The notes: generated by a model not told the origin, from the letters alone. Shown: positions 1 through 8,523, numbered from the stretch's first letter. The stretch is 64,000 nucleotides of DNA from Candidatus Micrarchaeaceae archaeon (GCA_027310825.1 DAIDAC010000006.1:1-64000), one strand, 5' to 3'. Program-made: numbers and translations.

Positions 1-78
1 TGCAACATATACTTTGTAGATAGTTGCCTTTGGGTGTTGAGTGACTATCTTCTGACTGGTTTTCCCCACCTTATCCAT
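1..78 (-). CDS. 5' end of an unidentified gene (runs off left edge)
   Basis: An open frame on the minus strand begins with ATG at position 78 and stays open for 26 codons to the left edge (first residues MDKVGKTSQKIV). The start is supported by an AGGTGG Shine-Dalgarno at 85-90, six bases upstream, and by a TTTAAATA box near 114-121. Too little is visible to name the product. It lies just downstream of, and in the same direction as, the Lrp-type regulator, with its own promoter. Confidence 0.5.
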   Translation of the reverse strand, partial: MDKVGKTSQKIVTQHPKATIYKVYVA

Positions 79-187
79 CCAATTCCACCTGTATAGATTT
101 GTGAATTAAGTGGTATTTAAACACATCGAGAATGTTAATATTCTTAGCAAAACTTTGACATTTTGTATACACGCTTCGACAGAACTT

Positions 188-1201
188 CTATCTCAGATCA
201 TCTTCACTCCATCTGAATCTTGTGTAGTTATTAATCATGTCGAGACTTCTAAACGGATAAGAACCTTTTATTATGCCAGTAATTCTGGCATGTTTGATAT
301 CCACATGCTCTTGGTAGAAAATGCTCTTGTGCGCCTCTATTGCCCCGGTTATTGCAGATGGCCTGTCGTCAAATAAACAGATGCCAAGAAACCTGAAACT
401 ACCGCTCATCGGTGCTAGCAGCTGAAATGTGTTAAGTATCGGCGCCTGTTCATCGAAGGCTTTATAATACTCCATCATTTTTATCGATCTCGACGATGAT
501 GTTTTGTTGAATCTATAGTTGACCGCATAAGCCATTATGTAGCCAAACGGCGGTTTATTGACTGACACCGTAAACCGTTTTATTACCCCTCGCTTTTCCA
601 AAGTAAAAAGTCTGTAGTAAACGGTAGCCCTGTTAATTTTAAGCTCTTTTGAAATTGCACTTATGCTTTTTCCAGAGTCTTCAGCCAAAGAAGTTATCAA
701 CCGCTTGTCAACGTCATCAAGATTTGTTGCAAACCTGGATATTATCCTACCAGAAACTGGGAAATTGCCAAAGTTGGCGCGCATGAGTTCGCTCGGATAT
801 ATGTTCGCTCCATACGCACCTAACTTTCCTGCCAGAAGACTTTCCCATACTATATATTTCATAGGGTCGCTTGTTACTGCATGTATTATAAGATTGAAAT
901 CTCCTTCACATAAATAAACATTGTCGACGTATGGATCATCTTTGAATATCTTCTCAAGATCAGATTGTTTTGGCCGTTTCTGCAGTTTTACAATTATGAG
1001 GTGCCTCTGGAAAAGCCCCACTGCATCTTCATCAACTTCTATTCCGAAACGTATTCCATAGTCGTTTACTAGCTTTTTCAAGGTTTTTGTTGCTGTTATT
1101 CTTGAGCATTTTGCGGTTTTAGCAAGATCACTAACTGAGCATCTTGCGTTCTCACTCAACGCTCTAAGAATTGCTTTTACTTTGAAATCGTAAGTTTTCA
1201 C
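188..1201 (-). CDS. Lrp/AsnC-like transcriptional regulator with two winged HTH domains
   Basis: A 337-residue protein with a winged helix-turn-helix at about residues 5-55 (SVSDLAKTAKCSRITATKTL), a middle segment resembling an Lrp ligand-binding half, and a second wHTH at about 165-210 (SISAISKELKINRATVYYRL). It ends in another alpha/beta segment. Archaeal Lrp/AsnC proteins control amino-acid and energy metabolism, but most have one HTH in about 150 residues, so this is a doubled version. It is divergent from the DMT transporter at 1312, so it may regulate that gene; this is inference from position. The ATG at 1201 is followed directly by the first HTH. The effector is unknown. Confidence 0.75.
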   Translation of the reverse strand: MKTYDFKVKAILRALSENARCSVSDLAKTAKCSRITATKTLKKLVNDYGIRFGIEVDEDAVGLFQRHLIIVKLQKRPKQSDLEKIFKDDPYVDNVYLCEGDFNLIIHAVTSDPMKYIVWESLLAGKLGAYGANIYPSELMRANFGNFPVSGRIISRFATNLDDVDKRLITSLAEDSGKSISAISKELKINRATVYYRLFTLEKRGVIKRFTVSVNKPPFGYIMAYAVNYRFNKTSSSRSIKMMEYYKAFDEQAPILNTFQLLAPMSGSFRFLGICLFDDRPSAITGAIEAHKSIFYQEHVDIKHARITGIIKGSYPFRSLDMINNYTRFRWSEDDLR

Positions 1202-1311
1202 TATAGTGCATCTACGAGAAGGTTAATATACATTTTGTCAATTCTATGCAAAGATTCTGCTATATTTGTATAGGCTATATAAACACAGCAAAACAATCGT
1301 TTCTGATAACG

Positions 1312-2541
1312 ATGAAGCTTTCCATAAAGCACAAGGGATACTTGTTCATAGCGATAGCGATGACAGAACTGTCGTTAGTTGCCGTGTTCTCACAAATAGG
1401 TGCACAAAACATTGGAACTCTCCAGCTGCTATTCTTTGTATTTCTTGTTGCGGCAGTGACTTCACTGGTGCTCGTAATATACATGAAAAGAACACCACAG
1501 CTAAAAGCACTGCTTTCAGATCGAAGGAGTCTGGCCATCCTTGCGTTTGCCGGTATACTGAATTACTCCGGAGCGCAACTTTTCATAACACTGGGTGTAC
1601 TGGGGACAAATCCTGTAGTTGTTAGTGTCGTAACAAAAATTTGGCCTATTATGCTAGCAGTATTGTTACCATTTACGATAAAGACAAAAGTAAAGCCAAT
1701 CCAGATTGGAGGAATGCTGATGGCATTTGCAGGAGTCTACATAATGTTAACAAACGGGTCACTGATAACAATCAGCCAGCAAAGTCTTCCGTATATAGGA
1801 TTTCTTCTAATCTCTGCAGCATGCACAGCAGTGTCCAACATCATGATAAAAGGTCAGAACCACGACATTTTCAGCGAAGTATTTCTATTCAATGCTGCCT
1901 CTTTGGCTGTGATCACCCTCATTACACTTTCAACTGGCACACACCTGACTCTGAGCATGAATGCACAATCCCTGCTCTCGATTCTTTTCATAGGCATTAT
2001 AACTTATAGCACTGGAGCCATTCTCTACTTTTACACATTAAAATCACTCGGTCCCATAATAGCATCGAGTGCGAGCTATTCAACACCGTTCCTAACGATA
2101 GCGTTTTCGTATATTATACTTGGCACGCAGCTTAGAGCGTATTATTTGTATGCTCTAGCTCTAATACTCGGAGCTCTTGTCCTACAGAATAAGTATTCAA
2201 GCAAAGCACCGAAATACCTAAGCTCAAAAACAAAACACGGAATCCAATACTACGACATTACAGGCGCATTCGTTGACAACACACATCCAAGCATGTACCG
2301 GCAGATAAGAGGGAATGGAAGGGTGCTGGCAGCAAAACTGAAAGCTGATGACTACTCCGGGATAGACGGCAAAGATACTCATGGGTGTTTTGTATTCACA
2401 GACAAAGCACCACACGAAAGCGTGAGGCTTGAAGAATTGAAGTTTATTAATGAGATTCTGGCTCCAGATAATGATGAGGTAGTTGTTATGGCAGCTGGAG
2501 ACGCCGACTCAGCAACACTAGCACTCAACGAACACGTCTAA
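1312..2541 (+). CDS. DMT-superfamily (EamA) transporter with soluble C-terminal extension
   Basis: About ten hydrophobic segments in two repeats identify an EamA-type drug/metabolite transporter; the second repeat includes the typical YFYTLKSLGPIIAS stretch. The start is placed at ATG 1312 (MKLSIKHKG): the frame is open 22 codons further upstream, but a TATA box (CTATATAAA) at 1276-1284 makes transcription begin too late for the upstream ATG. After the last membrane helix (about residue 300) comes an unusual soluble tail of about 100 residues with no membrane segment, which I cannot assign. Substrate unknown; amino acids or metabolites are typical for the family. Confidence 0.8.
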   Translation: MKLSIKHKGYLFIAIAMTELSLVAVFSQIGAQNIGTLQLLFFVFLVAAVTSLVLVIYMKRTPQLKALLSDRRSLAILAFAGILNYSGAQLFITLGVLGTNPVVVSVVTKIWPIMLAVLLPFTIKTKVKPIQIGGMLMAFAGVYIMLTNGSLITISQQSLPYIGFLLISAACTAVSNIMIKGQNHDIFSEVFLFNAASLAVITLITLSTGTHLTLSMNAQSLLSILFIGIITYSTGAILYFYTLKSLGPIIASSASYSTPFLTIAFSYIILGTQLRAYYLYALALILGALVLQNKYSSKAPKYLSSKTKHGIQYYDITGAFVDNTHPSMYRQIRGNGRVLAAKLKADDYSGIDGKDTHGCFVFTDKAPHESVRLEELKFINEILAPDNDEVVVMAAGDADSATLALNEHV

Positions 2542-2549
2542 TAGCTATC

Positions 2550-2558
2550 TTTTTATAT
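2550..2558 (+). promoter_or_regulatory. TATA box of the Cys-rich peptide gene
   Basis: TTTTTATAT lies about 35 bases before the ATG at 2591, immediately after the transporter stop codon. It gives the small gene its own promoter with a short leader that contains GGTGG (2581-2585) as a possible ribosome binding site. Confidence 0.5.
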
Positions 2559-2590
2559 CTGATATGTTGCGTATTTAGTAGGTGGAACTA

Positions 2591-2713
2591 ATGTCAAACG
2601 GGGTACATAAGAACAAGTGTGTGTGCGGTTGCGATAAGAGCTGCGCCTGCGGATGTGGAAAGATAGATGCCAAAACATGTACTTGCGGCGAAAGTTGCAA
2701 GTGTGAATGCTGA
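2591..2713 (+). CDS. Metallothionein-like Cys-rich peptide (40 aa, 11 Cys)
   Basis: A 40-residue open frame that reads as a run of CxC and CxCxC clusters: cysteines at 10, 12, 14, 18, 20, 22, 30, 32, 36, 38 and 40. There are no aromatic residues, one His, and several Lys. This composition is that of metallothioneins, which bind Zn, Cu or Cd in thiolate clusters; homology to a named family is not claimed. It has its own TATA box (2550-2558) and a GGTGG site five bases before ATG. It follows the transporter gene by 49 bases. A metal-buffering role would suit metal-rich acidic habitats, which is inference. Confidence 0.7.
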   Translation: MSNGVHKNKCVCGCDKSCACGCGKIDAKTCTCGESCKCEC

Positions 2714-2777
2714 AGGTTCATTCAGGCACAGCCGATATTTATGTAGACTGCTAAAATCGCGGTCTATACTTTCTATA

Positions 2778-3500
2778 TTATCTAATCGGCTCGTATTCTT
2801 CCTTCGCAGTCCTGAAAAGGTGGTACTTCACCACGTTCGATGCATTGAAAAGTATGTACTTTGGAATTCCCCATGCCTTTATCCTTCTTGTGCTCGTGTA
2901 GACAAGCGCGCTCTTGTTGTACTTTATGTCGCCGTGGTGCTTTAGCCTGTTCGATAGGTCTAGGTCTTCGTATGTCTTGAAAGCCTCATCGAAGCCGCCC
3001 ACTTTCATGAACGCTTCTCTCCTTACTACGAAGTTCGATCCGCTTATCGATGGAATGCCAACGGCCAGCGCGAACTGTGCCAATCCGACCGACACGAACT
3101 GATAGCAAAACCTCATTATCGCATCGCTGCTTTCTAGCGGCCCCAATGGGCCTGTTGCCGCGACTATTTCCTTGTTCTTGAAAACGCTCAGATATGTCTC
3201 CAATGTCCTTGGTGTTGGTCTTGTGTCTGCGTTTGTAAAGAATAGAACTTCTCCCTTTGCTTCTCTTGCCCCCCTGTTCCTCGCCTCGCCGATCCAGCTT
3301 CCCTTGTCAACTATGACACGGGCTCCATAGCTCTTCGCTATCTTAACCGTGTTGTCAATGCTGCCTCCGTCGACGATAATGGCCTCGAAGTTCTTGAACG
3401 TCTGCTCCTTCAAGCCCTCCAGAACCTCCTTTATGTAGCGCTCCTCGTTCAATGCAGGTATGATTACGCTAACTGTTGGATTGCCCTTGTTGTTCGCCAT
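2778..3500 (-). CDS. Family 2 glycosyltransferase
   Basis: A 240-residue GT-A fold enzyme. It opens with the GT2 signature VSVIIPALNEERYI (residues 10-23), then VDGGSIDNT (about 44-52) and the metal-binding-type segment FFTNADTRPTP near residue 90. A hydrophobic stretch around 125-150 suggests membrane association. Such enzymes transfer sugars from nucleotide-sugars to lipid carriers or proteins, consistent with glycosylated surface proteins elsewhere in the window. Acceptor and donor cannot be told. ATG 3500 is followed directly by the conserved fold. It is a single gene, not in a sugar cluster. Confidence 0.85.
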   Translation of the reverse strand: MANNKGNPTVSVIIPALNEERYIKEVLEGLKEQTFKNFEAIIVDGGSIDNTVKIAKSYGARVIVDKGSWIGEARNRGAREAKGEVLFFTNADTRPTPRTLETYLSVFKNKEIVAATGPLGPLESSDAIMRFCYQFVSVGLAQFALAVGIPSISGSNFVVRREAFMKVGGFDEAFKTYEDLDLSNRLKHHGDIKYNKSALVYTSTRRIKAWGIPKYILFNASNVVKYHLFRTAKEEYEPIR

Positions 3501-3540
3501 GGGATTACTATATCTGGTTGTTATTAAATAGGTTTAGAAA

Positions 3541-3559
3541 AAGGAAAAATAAAATCAAA
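3541..3559 (-). terminator. T-rich terminator after ssb
   Basis: Read on the minus strand, the bases after the ssb stop codon are a run of T with few interruptions (GATTTTATTTTTCC). Archaeal transcription ends at such oligo-T stretches without a hairpin. Confidence 0.4.
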
Positions 3560-3919
3560 TCAAGCATCTTCGTCCATAGGCACGTCGTCGCCCAGGTCGT
3601 CAGCTGCGCCTGCTGCGCTTCCGTCGCCCTTCTTGACAACCTTGATCTTGCCGAACTTGCCTGTCGAGAGCTGAGGGTTTCCTCTGAACTCGTTGACATA
3701 TCCGTTGCTTATCTCGATCGTGTCTCCTTGGTCGACTGTTGCTATGTCCTTGCCCCAAAGTGACATTGGTATCTGACCACTCTCATCTTTCAAGATTATG
3801 TTCGCTACCTGGAGCCTCTTTCCATACTTCGTTACCACTTCTCGTGGCTCGTCCTTCTGCACCACTGTACCTTGAACTGTTACATTGTTGGTGCCTGCCT
3901 TTAGTTCGCTTATTTTCAT
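3560..3919 (-). CDS. ssb: Single-stranded DNA-binding protein (one OB fold, acidic tail)
   Basis: A 119-residue protein with one OB fold (residues 1-92; the stretch IILKDESGQIPMSLWGKD is the OB strand 3 region) followed by a flexible Gly/Ala/Asp tail ending DDVPMDEDA. This is the Sulfolobus-type SSB layout, with one OB fold and an acidic C-terminus that recruits partner proteins. It binds ssDNA during replication and repair. The minus-strand downstream region (3541-3559) is T-rich and could terminate transcription. ATG at 3919. Confidence 0.85.
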   Translation of the reverse strand: MKISELKAGTNNVTVQGTVVQKDEPREVVTKYGKRLQVANIILKDESGQIPMSLWGKDIATVDQGDTIEISNGYVNEFRGNPQLSTGKFGKIKVVKKGDGSAAGAADDLGDDVPMDEDA

Positions 3920-4001
3920 TTATACACCGATATTCCAATTCTGTCTTTAGAAGCAGATCTGGATTTGTGTGAGAATATTATAAACATACATATATTTGAA
4001 G

Positions 4002-4349
4002 CTATGCCAGGCTTTTTGAGCGTTTCTCGGTTTGTGGAACTAAAGGAGTTCCGCCATCGGGCTCCTTCCTCATCGCATGCATGATAAAGTCGCCTTCTGC
4101 AGTCACTGTGTACCACAAATCCTTTGTGTTTCTGCGTTCAGCTTCGTTTTCGGCCTCTTTTCTCTCCATTACTGTAAGCGCCCTGAACGTCAGTATTTTC
4201 CAGTCGTGGGTTACAACATGCCTAAATCCATGAACTGCCTCGTCAAGTATCCTCTGGACTTCATCCTGCTCTTTCAGAGTTAGACGGTTCTTTTGGGCAA
4301 GGGTTCTAAGCAAAGGATAAGCTTCAAGCATCTTCTTTTCGAATTCCAC
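4002..4349 (-). CDS. Conserved hypothetical protein (115 aa)
   Basis: A mostly helical, charged 115-residue protein that I do not recognise. It starts at GTG 4349, supported by GAGGG about seven bases upstream; no ATG precedes the fold. The first 60 residues predict as amphipathic helices, followed by a beta-like segment (DLWYTVTAEGDFIMHAMRKE). No membrane segment or Cys motif is present. It shares a bidirectional TATA region (4379-4390) with the Mrp ATPase gene and may be co-regulated with it. Confidence 0.6.
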   Translation of the reverse strand: MEFEKKMLEAYPLLRTLAQKNRLTLKEQDEVQRILDEAVHGFRHVVTHDWKILTFRALTVMERKEAENEAERRNTKDLWYTVTAEGDFIMHAMRKEPDGGTPLVPQTEKRSKSLA

Positions 4350-4378
4350 TGTACCCTCTAGCGATTAAGCCCATGTGG

Positions 4379-4390
4379 TATTTATAAGTA
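4379..4390. promoter_or_regulatory. Bidirectional TATA element between divergent genes
   Basis: TATTTATAAGTA is nearly self-complementary. Its centre is 27 bases from the ATG at 4412 (plus strand, leaderless) and about 36 from the GTG at 4349 (minus strand, with SD). One element may therefore serve both genes. Confidence 0.5.
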
Positions 4391-4411
4391 TTTGCGCACG
4401 AAATTGGTATC

Positions 4412-5251
4412 ATGGATTCCGATTCGCATCAAGGCCATCAACACCAGCACGAGCACAAGGAACAGGGAGCTACCGCACAGCCAGGGATGCATCCTTCGTT
4501 CATGAGGGTGATCCAGCAAAAGCAGAGGCTGAAGGACAAGCTCAAGAACATAAAGCACAAAATCGGGGTTTACAGCGCAAAGGGCGGAGTGGGAAAGACG
4601 ACTGTCGCGATAAACCTGGCGTACGCTCTGCACCAGAAGGGATTCAAGGTTGGGCTTCTCGACGCTGACATAGACTGCCCGAACGTGACTATGTTTTTGG
4701 GCATGGAAGACGCAAAGATGGACAACCACGCGCCGCTGAAGCCGGTGGAAAAGGATGGAATCAAGATTGCATCTACTGCAATGCTTGTCGATGAGCTGAA
4801 GAGGCCGATAATGTGGAGAGGGCCGCTTGTCACAAAGATGATCGGAGACTTTTTCGAGTACACAGACTGGGGAGAACTGGACTATCTTGTTCTTGACCTC
4901 AGTCCCGGGACTTCGGACACTCCTCTTACAATAATGCAGATATTAGATCTCGACGGTTTTGTTATAGTGACCACACCGCAACGCATTGCAGGTGTAAATT
5001 CAATGAGGTCCGGTCTGATGGCAAAGCGCATGAACGTTCAGGTTCTTGGAGTAGTGGAGAACATGTCTGATGGGAAACCAAGCAAGAGCACCGACGAAGT
5101 GGTCTCAAGCCTAGGGACAGAGTTTTTGGGTTCTGTGAAGCAAAGAGCGAAGATATCAGAGCTTTCCGACAAGGGAAAAGTCCATGTTCTTGAGGACAAA
5201 GAGGCAGCGCAGGAATTCGAGGAAATAGTCGACAAACTAACCAAAAACTAA
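4412..5251 (+). CDS. Mrp/ApbC/NBP35-type P-loop ATPase
   Basis: A 279-residue SIMIBI ATPase with the deviant Walker A SAKGGVGKTT (residues about 54-63), LLDADIDCPN, and the Mrp signature LDLSPGTSDTPLT. Mrp/NBP35 proteins carry and deliver Fe-S clusters and would serve the Fe-S proteins here (NuoB, NuoI, Dph2). The usual CxxC pair after VVENMS is missing (the text reads VVENMSDGKPS), so cluster binding as in typical members is doubtful. The N-terminus is His/Gln-rich (HQGHQHQHEH) and could bind metal. ATG 4412 is 27 bases from a TATA element, so the mRNA is probably leaderless. Confidence 0.85.
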   Translation: MDSDSHQGHQHQHEHKEQGATAQPGMHPSFMRVIQQKQRLKDKLKNIKHKIGVYSAKGGVGKTTVAINLAYALHQKGFKVGLLDADIDCPNVTMFLGMEDAKMDNHAPLKPVEKDGIKIASTAMLVDELKRPIMWRGPLVTKMIGDFFEYTDWGELDYLVLDLSPGTSDTPLTIMQILDLDGFVIVTTPQRIAGVNSMRSGLMAKRMNVQVLGVVENMSDGKPSKSTDEVVSSLGTEFLGSVKQRAKISELSDKGKVHVLEDKEAAQEFEEIVDKLTKN

Positions 5252-5267
5252 AGGTATTTATACCTTT
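5250..5267. promoter_or_regulatory. Perfect inverted repeat after mrp
   Basis: AAAGGTAT-TT-ATACCTTT has 8-base arms and a 2-base centre and overlaps the mrp stop codon. It could be a protein-binding site or end-of-gene structure; the spacer before the thermosome gene also holds two palindromic 10-mers (5304-5313, 5321-5330). Confidence 0.35.
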
Positions 5268-5303
5268 ACCGACATAGAACTAGTGAATCAGCTTCTTGTA
5301 TTC

Positions 5304-5338
5304 ATACATGTATATGTTAGATGCATGTATCTATTTTA
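5304..5338 (+). promoter_or_regulatory. Thermosome promoter with paired palindromic 10-mers
   Basis: ATACATGTAT (5304-5313, a perfect palindrome) and ATGCATGTAT (5321-5330) are spaced 17 bases apart, just upstream of TATTTTA (5332-5338), which is about 25 bases from the ATG at 5360. The position immediately upstream of a TATA-like box suits an activator or heat-shock regulator; this is inference. Confidence 0.35.
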
Positions 5339-5359
5339 CGATAAATATTGGTGAATTAA

Positions 5360-7027
5360 ATGGCAGACTCTCAGATTGGAGGAGGACAGCAGGTACTATT
5401 GCTTCCGGAAGGATCGTCAAGACTTCTTGGAAGAGACGCACAGCGAACGAACATAGCTGTAGCAAACGCAGTTGCACACGCGATAAAGAGCACGCTTGGC
5501 CCTAAGGGCATGGACAAGATGCTAGTCAGCGAAATGGGCGACATAGTCATAACGAACGACGGAGCTACGATTCTAGAAGAGATGAATGTAGAGCACCCGG
5601 TCGCAAAGATCATGGTAGACATAGCCAAGACACAGGACAAAGAAGTGGGCGACGGCACAACAAGCGTAGTAATAATGGCAGGCGAACTGCTCAAAGGAGC
5701 AGGAGACCTGATCGAACAGGGCATACACCCAACAACAATAATCCGCGGCTACAAGATGGCCGCAGAGAAGGCCCAGGGAATAATTGCAGAAAGGGCAAGA
5801 GAGGTAGACGTCAACGACGATGCAACTCTGCAGAAGATCGCAATGGTATCAATGGGTTCGAAGAACGTTGGAGACGACAATACAAAGGCTCATCTTTGCA
5901 AGCTTGTGATAAGAGCAGTCAAGCAGGTCATGGAAAAGCAGTCAGGCAAATTGGTAATCGACCACGACTTCATAAAGCTAGAGAAAAAGCCAGGAAAGTC
6001 GATCGCAGACACAGAATTCATCAACGGAGTGCTGATAGACAAAGAAGTGGCGCATCCTGGAATGCCAAAGACAGTCAACAACGCAAAGATAGCGCTGATC
6101 GACGTGGCTCTTGAAATCGAGAAGACAGAGGTCGACGCGAAAATAGAGATAACATCGCCAGACCAGATGCAGGCATTCCTGCAACAGGAGGAACGCATGC
6201 TCAAGGACATGGTAGAGAAGATCAAGAAGAGCAAGGCAACCGTCCTCGTTACCCAGAAAGGAATCGACGACGTCGCGCAGCACTTCCTCGCAAAGGCGGG
6301 AATAATGGCGATAAGGCGTGTCAAGAAGAGCGACATGGAAAAGCTGGGCCGCGCAACAGGAGGCAAGATAGTAACAAGCCTCGACGACCTTGACGACAAG
6401 GATCTCGGCTACGCAGGAATAGTAGAAGAGCGAAAGATCGGAGGAGAACAGATGATCTTCGTAGAAAAGTGCAAGGATCCGAAGAGCGTGACGATATTCA
6501 CCCGCGGAGGAACGCAGCAGGTTGTCGACGAAGCTGAGCGATCAATAACAGACGTTATCGGTGCAGTATCTAGCGCAATCGAGACAGGAAAGTATGTCTT
6601 CGGCGGAGGTGCAATCGAAATCGACATCGCAAACGGCCTAAGGGCTTACTCAAGCGACGTCGGTGGAAGAGAGCAGCTAGCGATACAGAAATTCGCAGAT
6701 GCTGTAGAAGTAGTTCCAAAAACGCTTGCAGAAAGCGCAGGAATGGATTCAATCGACACCCTCGTTCAGATGAGAAGCAAGCATAAGACGAAAGAGGGAA
6801 GCCAGGCAGGCGTCGACATCTTCAAGAACACGATCGGTGATATGCTGAAGAACGGAGTCTTCGAGCCGCTGAAGGTAAAGCAGCAGGCAATCGCAAGCGC
6901 TAGCGAGGCAGCCGAAATAATCTTGAGAATCGACGACATGATAAGCTCGAGAGGAAGGCCAGGCGCAGGAGGAGGAGGCGGTGGCGGCATGCCAGGAATG
7001 GGCGGCCACGGCCACGAGATGGAATAA
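5360..7027 (+). CDS. thsA: Thermosome subunit (group II chaperonin)
   Basis: A 555-residue group II chaperonin that folds proteins in a double-ring ATP-driven chamber in the cytoplasm. Visible motifs include [10 protein letters not shown] (about 38-47), GDGTTSVV (about 95), and [10 protein letters not shown] near 415, with the Gly/Met-rich C-terminal tail [10 protein letters not shown] that projects into the cavity. Length matches the family. ATG 5360 is preceded by GGTGA (5350-5354). Its codon use is biased to A-ending and C-ending codons, like a highly expressed gene. Only one chaperonin gene is seen in the window. Confidence 0.97.
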   Translation: MADSQIGGGQQVLLLPEGSSRLLGRDAQRTNIAVANAVAHAIKSTLGPKGMDKMLVSEMGDIVITNDGATILEEMNVEHPVAKIMVDIAKTQDKEVGDGTTSVVIMAGELLKGAGDLIEQGIHPTTIIRGYKMAAEKAQGIIAERAREVDVNDDATLQKIAMVSMGSKNVGDDNTKAHLCKLVIRAVKQVMEKQSGKLVIDHDFIKLEKKPGKSIADTEFINGVLIDKEVAHPGMPKTVNNAKIALIDVALEIEKTEVDAKIEITSPDQMQAFLQQEERMLKDMVEKIKKSKATVLVTQKGIDDVAQHFLAKAGIMAIRRVKKSDMEKLGRATGGKIVTSLDDLDDKDLGYAGIVEERKIGGEQMIFVEKCKDPKSVTIFTRGGTQQVVDEAERSITDVIGAVSSAIETGKYVFGGGAIEIDIANGLRAYSSDVGGREQLAIQKFADAVEVVPKTLAESAGMDSIDTLVQMRSKHKTKEGSQAGVDIFKNTIGDMLKNGVFEPLKVKQQAIASASEAAEIILRIDDMISSRGRPGAGGGGGGGMPGMGGHGHEME

Positions 7028-7061
7028 TCGCAATTTTATTTTTTATTTTCTTTTTCTTTCT
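7028..7061 (+). terminator. T-rich intergenic terminator
   Basis: The gap after the thermosome stop is an almost pure pyrimidine run (TTTTATTTTTTATTTTC...), a typical archaeal oligo-T terminator. The gene on the other side is convergent. Confidence 0.45.
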
Positions 7062-7409
7062 TTACATTTTGCTTTTCAGCAGGCCTATCCTTGTCCTCTC
7101 TGATCTCAGCGATTCGATTATCGCCGGCGGAGGAACCAAGCGGCGTTCTGTAAAGAATCCTTCTATGAGGTCAGCGCGCTTTTCTGCAAGCCCTGTCATA
7201 TGCTCCACAATCTCGCGCTCCTTCTTCGACTCGAACGCAATCTCCGCTTCTGTAATCTGCCTTCGCAAAAGGACTATCATTTTGCTTGCGCCGTCAGGCT
7301 CTGTCAGCATTCTGAAATCCCGCATTACCGGGTCGTCTTTAGATGCGCCGATTTGAATCGGCCTGTCGCCCATCGTTATTGTAAGCTCTTCGTCTCTTAG
7401 CTCTGCCAT
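7062..7409 (-). CDS. Conserved hypothetical protein (115 aa)
   Basis: A small soluble protein with a beta-like N-terminal third (ELTITMGDRPIQIG), then a long charged helical stretch (about residues 40-85) rich in Glu and Arg, ending in LLKSKM. I do not recognise the family. ATG at 7409. It is convergent with the thermosome gene and divergent from adkA; nothing in its context fixes a function. Confidence 0.55.
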   Translation of the reverse strand: MAELRDEELTITMGDRPIQIGASKDDPVMRDFRMLTEPDGASKMIVLLRRQITEAEIAFESKKEREIVEHMTGLAEKRADLIEGFFTERRLVPPPAIIESLRSERTRIGLLKSKM

Positions 7410-7475
7410 TGAATCAAATAGATTTGTTCGAATGGCTTTTAAACCTTGAGCCTACAAAGTATCTAACGTGTTCTT

Positions 7476-8048
7476 ATGGGAAAAGTTGTTTTCGCAGTGG
7501 GTATACGCGGCGTTGGAAAGTCTTCTATCATACAGGGAGTGCTGAAAAAGAATCCAAACATCAAGGTTCTCAACTTCGGGGACGAGATGCTAAGGATATG
7601 TATAGAGAAAGGAGTTGCAAAGGACCGCGACGACCTCCGAAAGATTCCCAATGATGTGTATCTGAAGGTAAAGGAAGAAACATGGAACCATCTCGCAAGC
7701 CAAAAGACCGATCTTATAATAGACACGCATGTGTTTGTAGAGCACACCGGAAGATACATACCTGGGCTTCCGCTAGAGTCTGTGAAGAAATTCAAGGATT
7801 TAAGGGGCCTTTTCTACATAGATGTCGACAACGACACCCTCAGGGCCAGGTCGCAGAAGGACAAGCGAAGAATACGCGAAGGAATGAACGACCTCCAGAT
7901 AAACAATTATAGATATGCAAACATTTCGGCTTTGGCGTACTATTCGACAAGCTTAAATATTCCCTTCTACATAGTATTTAACGAGGACGGGAAGCTGGAT
8001 CAGGCAGTCAAGATTTTCAACGACCACCTCAAAGACGCATTTGCGTGA
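7476..8048 (+). CDS. adkA: Adenylate kinase, archaeal type
   Basis: A 190-residue P-loop kinase of the archaeal AdkA family, which interconverts ATP + AMP and 2 ADP. Evidence: Walker A GIRGVGKSS (9-17), VLNFGDEML (about 32-40), DRDDLRKIP, and IDTHVFVEHTGRYIPGLP, the conserved nucleotide-binding and lid segment. Family members are usually about 190 residues. It heads the cluster adkA-EMC3/DUF106-eL34-cmk-eL14, an order seen in many archaea near secY. The stop overlaps or nearly abuts the next gene. Confidence 0.92.
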   Translation: MGKVVFAVGIRGVGKSSIIQGVLKKNPNIKVLNFGDEMLRICIEKGVAKDRDDLRKIPNDVYLKVKEETWNHLASQKTDLIIDTHVFVEHTGRYIPGLPLESVKKFKDLRGLFYIDVDNDTLRARSQKDKRRIREGMNDLQINNYRYANISALAYYSTSLNIPFYIVFNEDGKLDQAVKIFNDHLKDAFA

Positions 8049-8052
8049 ACAC

Positions 8053-8523
8053 ATGACAATAATACTTGCACCGTTGCCTTTCAATGTCCTGCTTGGGCTT
8101 GTTCTTTTGGGAATAGCATATGCGCTGTTCTCTGTAAAACTGCAGAGAAAGGTGGCGCATCCGCAGAAGCAGAGAGAAATTCAGCAGAAAATCAACCTTC
8201 TTACAAAGGAGATGAGGGGTCCATCTGCGAAGGATCCGAAGACTGCACAAGCAGAGATGATGGCGCTTGTCAGGCAGAGCATGGGCATGCAGCTCAAGAC
8301 GATGGTTGTAATGCTTCCAATGCTGATAGCGGTGTATTATGTAATCCTGCCAAACCTTTTCGGCTCGTACATAGGAGAGGGGATCAACTTCATAATTCCA
8401 TTAACATACTCAAACATATTCATAGCAAGCGTATTCATAAGCGGCCTTGTTGTAGGGATATTCATGATGAGGCGCGACAAGAGGCTTGCCCAGCTAAACG
8501 CCGTGTTCCAGCAGCAGACGTAG
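8053..8523 (+). CDS. EMC3/TMCO1/DUF106-family membrane insertase (YidC-like)
   Basis: A protein of about 156 residues with three hydrophobic segments (about 5-25, 75-100, 110-138) and a cytoplasmic, charged coiled-coil loop after the first helix (QRKVAHPQKQREIQQKINLL). This is the layout of archaeal Ylp1/DUF106, a relative of YidC and eukaryotic EMC3, which helps insert membrane proteins. ATG 8053, four bases after the adkA stop, is chosen over TTG 8041, which would overlap adkA. The ribosomal-gene context supports a co-translational role. Confidence 0.85.
   Translation: MTIILAPLPFNVLLGLVLLGIAYALFSVKLQRKVAHPQKQREIQQKINLLTKEMRGPSAKDPKTAQAEMMALVRQSMGMQLKTMVVMLPMLIAVYYVILPNLFGSYIGEGINFIIPLTYSNIFIASVFISGLVVGIFMMRRDKRLAQLNAVFQQQT

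Noticed and set aside
110-376. Open frame opposite the 3' end of the Lrp-type gene
   Set aside because: Antisense shadow with no family-like features; the minus-strand gene is clear.
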